Assembly: GCA_964400865.1 (NCBI GenBank)
Contig: CAYNWG010000023.1
Location: forward strand, 1-14,272
Reading direction: 5' to 3'
Length of the DNA stretch: 14,272 nt
Source: DAOQVB01 sp964400865
Lineage (GTDB): Bacteria > Patescibacteriota > Microgenomatia > UBA1400 > PJMF01
Below, piece after piece: positions 6,291-14,034 of the stretch; positions within the stretch are counted from its first letter, which is position 1; every line of letters begins with the position of its first letter. The translations under genes were made by a program, and so were the position numbers. A model generated the notes under the pieces. It did no database searches and was not told where the DNA came from. It was given only the letters and a program-made list of their open reading frames with translations.

Positions 6291-7602
6291 TTGATTGCGC
6301 ATCTCGCCATTCATAGACTGATAAAGTCCGGCCCGCGTTATGTAATTGAGTAAATGTATCGTTTAGCCAGCGATCATACTCATACGAATATACAGCTGGT
6401 TCTCTCACAGCCAGAGTTCTTGGATCTGTAATCCAAATCCAATAATGCAGTAATTGAATTGACATCAATCCAAAAACTCCAGTCACGATTGTGCCCAAAA
6501 ATACTGTCTTGATAACTGGATTAATACAGAATTTAAAGGTACAAAACTTATTTATTACTAAATACAGAGAATGAGCACCGAATGTGCCCATTAGATATAT
6601 ATATGGTAATGCATGTATAGTTCTCGCTGCATCGGGCGTATTTTTACTGAATACATTTATTGGTACTACTAGTAAAATTCCCACCCCTACCAACCACCAT
6701 CGTTTCCACAAAGAATATATGATCCCAACCATAAATAGGAACACGAGTGCGGGATGCACAATCCAACTATCGAGAGGAACATAACGACTATTAATCCCAA
6801 TCGACCACTGCTCGGGCTGAAAAGTTAAAAATCCCAACCAATTATTTTTTAGATTGAATAGTAGTTGCTCCTTAAAATCGACTTTGCTAAAAATAGAAAC
6901 AGTATTAATTCTGCCAAATTGGTTGCCTAAATCAATAAAAAACATTGGCATAACTGAGAAACCGATTAGAATAAGGATTACTAATAAATGTATAATTTTT
7001 TTTGAAATTCTAATTTTTTCTTTTAAACTGATTACAGTGAGAGCAACTAAAGAAGTGAACGCAATGATTTTTCCTGGATGATACAGGTAAGGCGACAGCA
7101 TCGTTACGAGGACAAGTAGTATTTTTTGAAGCCCATGTTTTTTTGAGTGTGGGGTAAGAGAATACAGTAGAATTATCACCCCAAAAGAGTTGGCAATATT
7201 TTCCCAACCACTTCGAGAAAAGTTTAGAAACCAAGGATCTACCATTAATAACAAAGTGGACAACAATGCAATTAACTCATTATCCAACCAGGTTTTAATA
7301 AGTAAATAAAATGCTAATAAACAGGCAAGACTAATAACTGCTGGTCCCATTTGTACTGCCCAATATGGCATTCCCATAACTTCCCACGGGATGGCAATCA
7401 TCAACTGGTTAATTATATGAGATCCATTCCAATTAGTAGATAGAAGCGAAAAATTTCCAGAATAACGGTGTTCTAGATATATTCGGATCGTATCGACAGA
7501 ATCAGGATGTAAATTTCCAGGCACCGAATCTAGAAAAGCAAAACGTGTCAGTACTCCCAATAACAAAATAATTACTAGGTGGAGAATGGTAATTTTATTC
7601 AT
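6274..7602 (-). CDS. GT-C fold membrane glycosyltransferase-like protein (PMT/ArnT-like)
   Basis: 442-residue polytopic membrane protein with about nine to eleven hydrophobic segments and a short hydrophilic tail. After the first membrane helix comes the motif SVPGNLHPDS (residues 26-35). This is where GT-C enzymes of the PMT/ArnT kind carry an acidic pair, commonly HPDE, that coordinates metal or acts as base. Here Asp34 is kept but the following Glu is Ser35. Such enzymes take sugar from a polyprenyl-phosphate donor on the outer membrane face. The ATG overlaps the end of the upstream GT-C gene by 8 bases (ATG at 7600-7602, upstream stop at 7595-7597), so the two are co-transcribed and translationally coupled; no Shine-Dalgarno is visible. 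The 3' end overlaps the convergent lipoprotein gene by 17 bases. Donor and acceptor are unknown. The protein lacks the long C-terminal soluble region of its partner. Confidence 0.75.
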   Translation of the reverse strand: MNKITILHLVIILLLGVLTRFAFLDSVPGNLHPDSVDTIRIYLEHRYSGNFSLLSTNWNGSHIINQLMIAIPWEVMGMPYWAVQMGPAVISLACLLAFYLLIKTWLDNELIALLSTLLLMVDPWFLNFSRSGWENIANSFGVIILLYSLTPHSKKHGLQKILLVLVTMLSPYLYHPGKIIAFTSLVALTVISLKEKIRISKKIIHLLVILILIGFSVMPMFFIDLGNQFGRINTVSIFSKVDFKEQLLFNLKNNWLGFLTFQPEQWSIGINSRYVPLDSWIVHPALVFLFMVGIIYSLWKRWWLVGVGILLVVPINVFSKNTPDAARTIHALPYIYLMGTFGAHSLYLVINKFCTFKFCINPVIKTVFLGTIVTGVFGLMSIQLLHYWIWITDPRTLAVREPAVYSYEYDRWLNDTFTQLHNAGRTLSVYEWRDAQSTTLSN

Positions 7603-9553
7603 TCGTTTGATTTTTTACAAACAACAACGGATCAATCACCTCGTATTCTGTTGAACCTGGTTTCAACCACTCTATCCGAACATTTCTAGCCCCACCCAGA
7701 TTCTGATAATTAACTAGCAATTCGTAGATTCCTGATTTTAGAATAACAGTTTGAACCCAATTCTGTTCGGCTTGTTGATTAAATACAATATCACCAGATG
7801 AACTTGCTAGCTGCAAACTCACACTATCATCAGCCTCACCTTTTAAACTATATTTGCCAGAATCTGTAATAGTAATTTTTCCTTTCCAACTACAATTTGT
7901 TATATTTTCTGGAAATGTTTGTAGACTATGATAAATTCCCAATGACTGCTTTTGTAATAACTGTCTTTGTCCATTGTCGCACGTAACTGACAATCCGACA
8001 AATTCGGGTGGTGGACGTTTTGGTAACAGTTCATACACGATCGGTTTTTTTTCTTGACCAGTTTCTAATTCAAAAACATTTACTACAGTAAAGTATTCCG
8101 CTAAGTATGGTTGCAATCCTACCGCGGAATTTTCCAAAATGAGAGCTGCTGGTTCGTCAATTACTAATAACGAATCTATATCAAACATTCGAAATTCTAA
8201 GTTTGCTTGCTTTGGTAATGCAAAAAATATAGTTGATGAATAAAGATAATCTGTTGATAAATAAACTTGATTGCCCAACTCTCTGTACTTATTTGCAGTT
8301 TGTGCAACTATCTGTTCAGGATAACTGAATGCTTGGAGTAGCAAGGGGGATGGCTGCAACATGAATAAAAAATATTTTACAAGCAACAGAGCAGCTGAGC
8401 TACTGAACAATAGTAATACGCCAAGTTTTAAATAGATCAGATTAATTTTATATTTACTGATTAAAACTGAAGAAAATAGAACTCTATGAAAAATTGCTGC
8501 AATGCAGATTGTCATAATTGGTATTGATCCAAATATCCGAAAGTACGAAGGGGCTTCTATACTCAGGACTCCACCAGCCAAAGTCACAACTAATCCCAAC
8601 AATAAAAAGAAGCCTTGTTTCTGTGTCGTTCTTTTTATACATAAAACTACAACTGACAATGGAATCAATAAACCCAAATGATATGGAAACAACGTTGACT
8701 GAAGTGGATTATGACGAAGATTTTCATCAATTGCATCGTAGAAGACTCTCAAATACACAATGCTATTTTTAGTCAATGCACTAAAATTAGATCCAAATGA
8801 ATGATGCGGCTGAAGAATACTCACCTCCTTGATTCTCCAGATGAAATTAAAGGGGTCTTTTTGCATTTCTAGTACTATTGGAAAAGCCACAATAAATATG
8901 ACTGCAACAAAAAGTAAGACACCGATGATTTTTTTTAGTAGTATCTGTTTGCTATATATCCAGTACCAAAAGATATATAGTGGAAAAAGCAAAACATATG
9001 ACCTTGCTCCAACATAAAAATATAAACTCAAACTCATTACACAGGCGGCACTTATGATATAAAGATTACTTTTCCAGTTCTTCGACTCTGCGCTCATCCA
9101 AAGGAAAAGTAGTGAAAGTAATTGAAACATAGCTGTCATCACTGAACCGTGTCCCCAACGCGCAATGTGGACCGAGGTTACATTTAAACCATAAATTAAC
9201 AAGCCTACTAATCCAACAAACTTAGAAGAGAACAATTTTTTGCCTAATACATATACAAGTGGTAGTGAAAAAGTTGCTGGAAGGAGCCATGCAAGTTTAA
9301 TCACTGTAGTTGAAATGCCAAACAGACGAAACAAGAATGCAAGATAGTAAAAAAACAAACCTGGGGTGGCATACCAACCAAAGCCATTCCATGGAATCGA
9401 GATGTTTCCAAGTAAAATTTGAGCCGCTGGTACAGCAAGATTAAATTCATCAATAAAAGTTGCTGGAGGAATCTTGTCAATGAAAATCACTCTTACAAAA
9501 GCTAGAATGAATATAGCGAGAATCAGAAACAATTGGTAAAGCTTTGTCATCAT
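7595..9553 (-). CDS. GT-C membrane glycosyltransferase fused to a C-terminal PA14-like domain
   Basis: 652 residues. The N-terminal two-thirds is a PMT/ArnT-like GT-C membrane region: a first helix, then an outer loop with the acidic pair Asp35-Glu36 in ATFIDEFNLA, a WNGFGWYATPG segment, and about ten to twelve membrane helices up to about residue 400. An outward-facing soluble region follows. The last ~110 residues (about 537-646, DNA about 7945 down to 7616) look like a PA14 beta-barrel: CSWKGKITITDSGKYSLKG, then the EADDSVSLQL strand like the SDDGVRL segment of PA14, NWVQTVILKSGIYELLVNYQ, and RIEWLKPGS near the end. PA14 domains bind carbohydrates, so this part may hold the glycan acceptor or product; that is inference. 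The start may be the ATG at 9553 or the adjacent one at 9550. Gene order and overlap make it the first gene of a two-gene minus-strand operon. Confidence 0.8.
   Translation of the reverse strand: MMTKLYQLFLILAIFILAFVRVIFIDKIPPATFIDEFNLAVPAAQILLGNISIPWNGFGWYATPGLFFYYLAFLFRLFGISTTVIKLAWLLPATFSLPLVYVLGKKLFSSKFVGLVGLLIYGLNVTSVHIARWGHGSVMTAMFQLLSLLFLWMSAESKNWKSNLYIISAACVMSLSLYFYVGARSYVLLFPLYIFWYWIYSKQILLKKIIGVLLFVAVIFIVAFPIVLEMQKDPFNFIWRIKEVSILQPHHSFGSNFSALTKNSIVYLRVFYDAIDENLRHNPLQSTLFPYHLGLLIPLSVVVLCIKRTTQKQGFFLLLGLVVTLAGGVLSIEAPSYFRIFGSIPIMTICIAAIFHRVLFSSVLISKYKINLIYLKLGVLLLFSSSAALLLVKYFLFMLQPSPLLLQAFSYPEQIVAQTANKYRELGNQVYLSTDYLYSSTIFFALPKQANLEFRMFDIDSLLVIDEPAALILENSAVGLQPYLAEYFTVVNVFELETGQEKKPIVYELLPKRPPPEFVGLSVTCDNGQRQLLQKQSLGIYHSLQTFPENITNCSWKGKITITDSGKYSLKGEADDSVSLQLASSSGDIVFNQQAEQNWVQTVILKSGIYELLVNYQNLGGARNVRIEWLKPGSTEYEVIDPLLFVKNQTNE
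7616..7945 (-). other. PA14-like carbohydrate-binding domain within the GT-C gene
   Basis: Residues about 537-646 of the protein encoded at 7595-9553. The pattern is a Trp-containing opening strand (SWKGKI), a Gly-Lys-Tyr turn (SGKYSL), an acidic ADDSVSL strand, a Trp-containing strand (NWVQTVIL), a SGIYELLVNY strand, a Gly-rich turn (NLGGARN) and the RIEW strand followed by Lys-Pro-Gly. This order is that of PA14 domains such as those in glycosidases and adhesins. The assignment rests on pattern only. Confidence 0.65.
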
Positions 9554-9589
9554 CTTTATGATAATTTAATTATGGTATTTTCTCATAGT
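9554..9589. promoter_or_regulatory. 36-base divergent promoter region between two GT-C operons
   Basis: This is the whole gap between the divergent start codons at 9553 (minus) and 9590 (plus). Rightward, TGGTATTTT (9573-9581) is an extended -10 ending 8 bases before ATG 9590. Leftward, TATCAT on the minus strand (9563-9558) lies 4 bases before the first minus ATG (9553) and 7 before the second (9550), which would favour the second start if that mRNA is leaderless. The two promoters are about 10-15 bases apart, so the operons are likely to influence each other. Confidence 0.5.
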
Positions 9590-11338
9590 ATGAAACAAAT
9601 AATATACAGACTCTGCTTCATCGGCATCATACTAGTGCTTGTTGCATCAAGATTTGTTGGCAATAATTACGATAACCTGCGACATCTACACCCAGACGAA
9701 CGATGGCTGGTAATGGTGGTTGGAAAATTACATTTTTTTGACAATTTGAATCCTGATTTTTTTGCTTATGGTAGTTTCCCATTGTATGTTTTAAAGGCAG
9801 CGGCACAATTGAGCGACATTTCATTCCACACCCAATACGATAATTATGATGGGCTACTCGTATTGGGTAGGAATCTGGTCAGTATACTCGACATTGCAAC
9901 TGCGATATTTGTTTTTCTCATCACAAAGAAAATCACAAAAAATACTCTAAGTGCGCTCTTTTCTATGCTAGGGTATACATTATTATTTTTTCCGATTCAA
10001 AACAGCAATTTTTTCATTGTAGATAACTTTGTTAACCTACTCTTCAGCGCAACACTGTTATTGCTTATCCAATATGTTGAGAAACCCAATTGGAAAAGAC
10101 TGTTGATTTTGTCAGTTGCCTACGGCTTGTTGTTAGCGAGTAAAATTACACCGATAATTTTACTCGCACCAATTGTTTTTGTCTTAATATCAATGCCATT
10201 TGTCAGTCCAATTCTCCACAATCGACTACTGTTATCAATCAAATTTAAGTTGGCACAACTTTTCAATTCGCTCAGATCAGTTATTGATCATAAAACAAAT
10301 CATTTCCAATTGTTGTTTTCAAATTTAGCCAAATCTTTCATTAATGTACTACTTTTTTTCTTGATTGTCTCAATTACAGTCTTCATAAGCATGCCCTTTA
10401 CCCTTATTAATTACAAACAATTTATTAATGAAATTAGCGCTCAGATGGTAATGAACAGCAATGCTTATATTTTTCCGTATACCCTCCAATATGTCGATAC
10501 CACTCCTTACCTGTATTATCTGAAACAAATAGCGATTTGGGGCGCAGGACCTATTCTGTCAATCATTGCACTAGGAGGGCTTGGGCTGTCGATGATACAA
10601 CTCAGTCGATATTGGAAAAAAAGGGGATTACTGCAGGTTATCTTTCAACCCCTTACAATTTACTTGGTTGCCAATCTGATTTATTTTATTGTGATCGGAC
10701 GTTCCGCAGTAAAATTTATGCGCTACATGTTACCGCTATACCCTTCAATTGCTGTTTTTATTGGCATCGCTCTTGGTTTCATTTTTAGTTATAACAAATT
10801 TCCCAAATTATTTCGGTGGTTGCTAGTTGGTTCTATCATAGTAGTTGCAAGTTTATGGACAAATGCATTTATCTCGATTTATTTAAAACCACATAGCCGC
10901 GAATCTGCGTCGCTTTGGATGTTACAAAATATTCCTCCAGGATCTCGGTTGGCAGAAGAACACTGGGACGATCGTTTGCCGTTATTTTCCGGTGAATTAT
11001 TTGAGTACATTGACTTACCTCTCTACGAATTACCGGATGATACAGATAAATGGAAACTAATTGCGGATCGACTGGAGCAAGCCGATTACATCGTAATGAC
11101 TTCCAATCGACTATATGGCTCACTTCCAAAATTAGCTGATTGTTCCAATCATGAGAAATGTTATCCATTAACAACTCAATACTATAACGATTTATTTGCA
11201 GAAAATCTCAACTTTTTCAAAGTAGCTGAATTCACAAGTAGACCCTCAATTTTTGGTATCGAAATAATTGATGATAACGCCGATGAATCATTTACCGTCT
11301 ACGACCACCCAAAAGTTATTATCTTTCAAAAAAGGTAG
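9590..11338 (+). CDS. GT-C fold membrane glycosyltransferase (PMT/ArnT-like, HPDE motif)
   Basis: 582 residues from ATG 9590. The first outer loop carries HLHPDERW with the acidic pair Asp36-Glu37, followed by the family-typical stretch LNPDFFAYGSFPLYVL (about 53-68). About eleven hydrophobic segments follow to roughly residue 425. The C-terminal outer region contains RESASLWMLQNIPPGSRLAE and WDDRLPL, a segment often found at the end of GT39-type proteins. It would use a polyprenyl-phosphate-sugar donor and transfer the sugar to an unknown acceptor at the outer membrane face. The start at 9590 is preferred because it lies 8 bases behind an extended -10. An in-frame ATG at 9572 would lie within the promoter, and a start at 9533 would overlap the divergent gene. 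The downstream gene starts 6 bases after its stop. Confidence 0.83.
   Translation: MKQIIYRLCFIGIILVLVASRFVGNNYDNLRHLHPDERWLVMVVGKLHFFDNLNPDFFAYGSFPLYVLKAAAQLSDISFHTQYDNYDGLLVLGRNLVSILDIATAIFVFLITKKITKNTLSALFSMLGYTLLFFPIQNSNFFIVDNFVNLLFSATLLLLIQYVEKPNWKRLLILSVAYGLLLASKITPIILLAPIVFVLISMPFVSPILHNRLLLSIKFKLAQLFNSLRSVIDHKTNHFQLLFSNLAKSFINVLLFFLIVSITVFISMPFTLINYKQFINEISAQMVMNSNAYIFPYTLQYVDTTPYLYYLKQIAIWGAGPILSIIALGGLGLSMIQLSRYWKKRGLLQVIFQPLTIYLVANLIYFIVIGRSAVKFMRYMLPLYPSIAVFIGIALGFIFSYNKFPKLFRWLLVGSIIVVASLWTNAFISIYLKPHSRESASLWMLQNIPPGSRLAEEHWDDRLPLFSGELFEYIDLPLYELPDDTDKWKLIADRLEQADYIVMTSNRLYGSLPKLADCSNHEKCYPLTTQYYNDLFAENLNFFKVAEFTSRPSIFGIEIIDDNADESFTVYDHPKVIIFQKR
11331..11335 (+). promoter_or_regulatory. 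Shine-Dalgarno AAAGG for the second rightward GT-C gene
   Basis: AAAGG lies 9 bases before the ATG at 11345 and inside the end of the preceding gene. It contrasts with the first gene of the operon, which has no such site. Ribosomes finishing the upstream gene at 11338 could re-initiate here. Confidence 0.5.
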
Positions 11339-11344
11339 CTCGCG

Positions 11345-12982
11345 ATGGAAACTCGCAATTATTCTTTACTGCTACTTTCTTTATTCATAGGGATCTTTGT
11401 TGGGTGTTTGTTATTTTATAATCTAAACTATTACCCACCGACACTCTATAACTGGGAGAATTATCCAGTGTGGAATATTTTCCAACAAAAATTTAATGAA
11501 CCAACAATTTCAATGACTTCTTATTTTCAGAAAGCCGATGGACTCATGACAGAAAGCGGTATTTCGCCCATAGTTGGGTTACCTATGTACCTGATCGCAA
11601 CGAATTTTGACCATACATTAGAGGCACTCAGAATTTGGCCGGCTACCCTTACATTAATCGGTGTACTTGTATTTTTGCTTTTTATTTCAAAGGTGTTTGG
11701 TAAAAAAATCGGTGTACTCGCCACTATTTTACTCGGCACTTCGCAAGGTTTTCTGCTCTACGGTAGAACAGCCACTAATGTAGCACCTACACTTTTGGCA
11801 GAATCAGTTACAGTTGCTATTATCTATTATTTTCTACTCAAACCAAAATCTCTTAACTTATTTCTTTGCACGATAGCAATTACTATAAGTAATTATTTTT
11901 TTTATGCACCAATTAGATTTTTTACACCGATTTTATTATTCTCTATTGCTCGATATTTATTTCTCCATGTGACCCAACTTGTAAATAAAAATGATGTTGT
12001 TATCAAACATAGCGATAAATTTAAGTTACTATTAACTGGTGGATTAATTAGTATACTTATTTTAATTTCGTACTTTTCTAAATCACTATTTCTAAATTAC
12101 TTTCATGCGAGAGGGGAGCAAATGTTTGCAAGTATTACGCAGCAAGCTTCCTCCACATATCACATAGAAAATCCAGCCAAACAACTTTCAGTTAACGGGA
12201 TACATTATTTAAAACTACTATTTTCAATTGACTCTAAACCGGTAATTATTGATTACGGCAATCACTATGGTCAAATGATACACAGAGCTCTCGTTCCATT
12301 TTTTATCTTAGGTTTCATTGTGATTGTACGTGAGTGCAAAAAGAAAAATGGAAAATACCAATTACTGATTTATTGGTTTTTACTTACTAGTTTACCCATC
12401 CTACTTACCAACAATGTACATATTGGCAGACTATTTCTACATCTATCACCACTGTATGTTATCGTTGCCGTAGGTGCATCTAAGCTAACTGAAGAAATAA
12501 TTCGTAAAACTAAACAATTCTCACGTGGTGAGCCATTGGTGAAAAAAATAGTTAGTTATTCATTTCTTTCAATACTTGTATCAGCAATTGTAGTGAGTAA
12601 TATCAGGGCTTATTTTTTTACGCCACCAACCATCAATCACAATATTAAGGTATTACAAGAAAATGAAGCTGAATATCTTTCAAAAACTGTGTATCTCATA
12701 AATACAGAAACGACAACACTTCATTTTTGGGAAGTGGCTTTTTATTTAAGCAATCAAATCTATTTCAAAGACGCCCTTACCCTCGAACCTTTAGCCGATG
12801 TGAAAAACAAAAATCAGCTCAGCGAAGGGTATTTATTTCGTACAAGCACTAGCCAAGATTTATTAGCGACAGTTTGTGACGATTCCCGTTCGACTTTAAT
12901 TTTAGTTGGAAGAAATCGTATTTCCAAACTGCCAGCCGACCTTTCGAGCTGTCAAGCAACCACGTTGTTGCTATATCAATAA
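11345..12982 (+). CDS. Polytopic membrane protein, probable GT-C glycosyltransferase
   Basis: 545 residues with a short N-terminus, then a first helix and an outer loop with PPTLYNWENYPVW (31-43). The usual Asp-Glu pair of GT-C enzymes is replaced here by Trp37-Glu38, so Glu38 may be the acidic residue. Many membrane helices follow (about ten), with a hydrophilic C-terminal tail of roughly 140 residues. A segment PAKQLSVNGIHYLKLLF (about 279-295) sits in a central outer loop. The general layout and its position directly after a clear GT-C gene point to a related membrane glycosyltransferase, but the match is weaker than for its neighbours and it might be a membrane protein of the same fold without transferase activity. 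It starts 6 bases after the preceding stop with an AAAGG ribosome site, so it is the second gene of the rightward operon. It ends 5 bases from a convergent gene. Confidence 0.62.
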   Translation: METRNYSLLLLSLFIGIFVGCLLFYNLNYYPPTLYNWENYPVWNIFQQKFNEPTISMTSYFQKADGLMTESGISPIVGLPMYLIATNFDHTLEALRIWPATLTLIGVLVFLLFISKVFGKKIGVLATILLGTSQGFLLYGRTATNVAPTLLAESVTVAIIYYFLLKPKSLNLFLCTIAITISNYFFYAPIRFFTPILLFSIARYLFLHVTQLVNKNDVVIKHSDKFKLLLTGGLISILILISYFSKSLFLNYFHARGEQMFASITQQASSTYHIENPAKQLSVNGIHYLKLLFSIDSKPVIIDYGNHYGQMIHRALVPFFILGFIVIVRECKKKNGKYQLLIYWFLLTSLPILLTNNVHIGRLFLHLSPLYVIVAVGASKLTEEIIRKTKQFSRGEPLVKKIVSYSFLSILVSAIVVSNIRAYFFTPPTINHNIKVLQENEAEYLSKTVYLINTETTTLHFWEVAFYLSNQIYFKDALTLEPLADVKNKNQLSEGYLFRTSTSQDLLATVCDDSRSTLILVGRNRISKLPADLSSCQATTLLLYQ

Positions 12983-12987
12983 GCTGT

Positions 12988-14034
12988 TTAAAAAAACTTT
13001 TTTACAATTCCCAAGGCACCTTGCTTCCATCCAACAGTGTGTGTCACGCCGCTTTTTCTACTTTTCACCTCATCATAATGTTTTTGATACCACTGGTATG
13101 ATTTGATAAGCGCCTCTGCATTTGAGTACCTTGGCGACCATTGCAAGATTTTTTCCAGTTTTTCAATAGACACAAATGAATCCTTATCCGCGGTGTCATA
13201 GACCCACTGATAGAGCGGAGAGAGGCGTAATAATTCTAAAAGTCGTAAAATCATTTTAATTGGTGCAGCTGGAGTGGGAAAGAGCGAAGATCCAGAACCC
13301 GCCTTCTTAAATAATTGATCCAAATCCTTACCTACCGTCTGAAACTTCTTCGCTCCAATATTAAACACATCATCGAATGTACTATTGCTCTTCGTTACAC
13401 TAGAAAAACGGTATACCGCTTCGACCAAATCATCAACATCAAGTAATTGATAGCGATTCTCACCATTTCCAATAACTGGTATTCGTTTGCCATCGTGTAT
13501 CCAATCAAAAAGAATTTCGAAGACTCCCAAGCGTTCAGTACCAACAAATGTCTTTGGGCGAATGACTGTTACTGGTTGGCCTATTTTGATTGCTGCAAAA
13601 CAATGGTCTTCTGCTTGAATCTTACTTATTCCATACGGACCAACTCCAATTCTGGGATCGGTTTCTACAATTGGGTGCTTTTTAGGTACACCGTATACTG
13701 CGGTGGATGAGATATAGATAAAGCGCTTAGCCTTAGCTTTGCTTGCGGCGGCGATCATTTGACGGGTTCCCTCAGCGTTTGTACTCACTATTTCTTCAGC
13801 GGTCCATAGCGGAAGCGCCGCCGCAGCATGAATTATCACATCCATACCTTTTGTCGCTGCTACCGCAATCTTAGAATCCCTAACATCGCCAGAAATCAAT
13901 TCCATTTTTGAGTCATATTCTTCTTTGGGAAATGGAGCAATATCAAGCAACGTAACTTCATGACCTTTTGCGTGATAATAACGAGCCAGATGTAATCCAA
14001 GAAAACCTGCTCCACCGGTGATTAATACTTTCAT
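12988..14034 (-). CDS. NAD(P)-dependent epimerase/dehydratase (extended SDR)
   Basis: 348-residue cytosolic sugar-nucleotide-modifying type enzyme. The Rossmann motif is GGAGFLG at residues 7-13, with an acidic Asp31 at the end of the second strand (LLDI) as expected for NAD(H) preference. A GDVRD segment (49-53) and HAAA (69-72) complete the dinucleotide site. The catalytic group is visible: SSTAVYG (109-115) and the Tyr134-x-x-x-Lys138 pair in YGISK. The C-terminal part, with IRPKTFVG and a substrate-specificity region, is typical of UDP-glucose 4-epimerase-like, GDP-mannose 4,6-dehydratase-like or 3-beta-HSD-like family members; I cannot say which substrate. Its ATG overlaps the stop of the upstream HAD-like gene by 4 bases (ATGA), indicating translational coupling. 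Its 3' end lies 5 bases from the convergent GT-C operon, and no terminator fits in that gap. Confidence 0.9.
   Translation of the reverse strand: MKVLITGGAGFLGLHLARYYHAKGHEVTLLDIAPFPKEEYDSKMELISGDVRDSKIAVAATKGMDVIIHAAAALPLWTAEEIVSTNAEGTRQMIAAASKAKAKRFIYISSTAVYGVPKKHPIVETDPRIGVGPYGISKIQAEDHCFAAIKIGQPVTVIRPKTFVGTERLGVFEILFDWIHDGKRIPVIGNGENRYQLLDVDDLVEAVYRFSSVTKSNSTFDDVFNIGAKKFQTVGKDLDQLFKKAGSGSSLFPTPAAPIKMILRLLELLRLSPLYQWVYDTADKDSFVSIEKLEKILQWSPRYSNAEALIKSYQWYQKHYDEVKSRKSGVTHTVGWKQGALGIVKKFF

Noticed and set aside
12990..13003. A-tract and T-tract resembling a terminator stem
   Set aside because: It encodes the Lys-Lys-Phe-Phe end of the epimerase, is purely A/T and has no GC stem.
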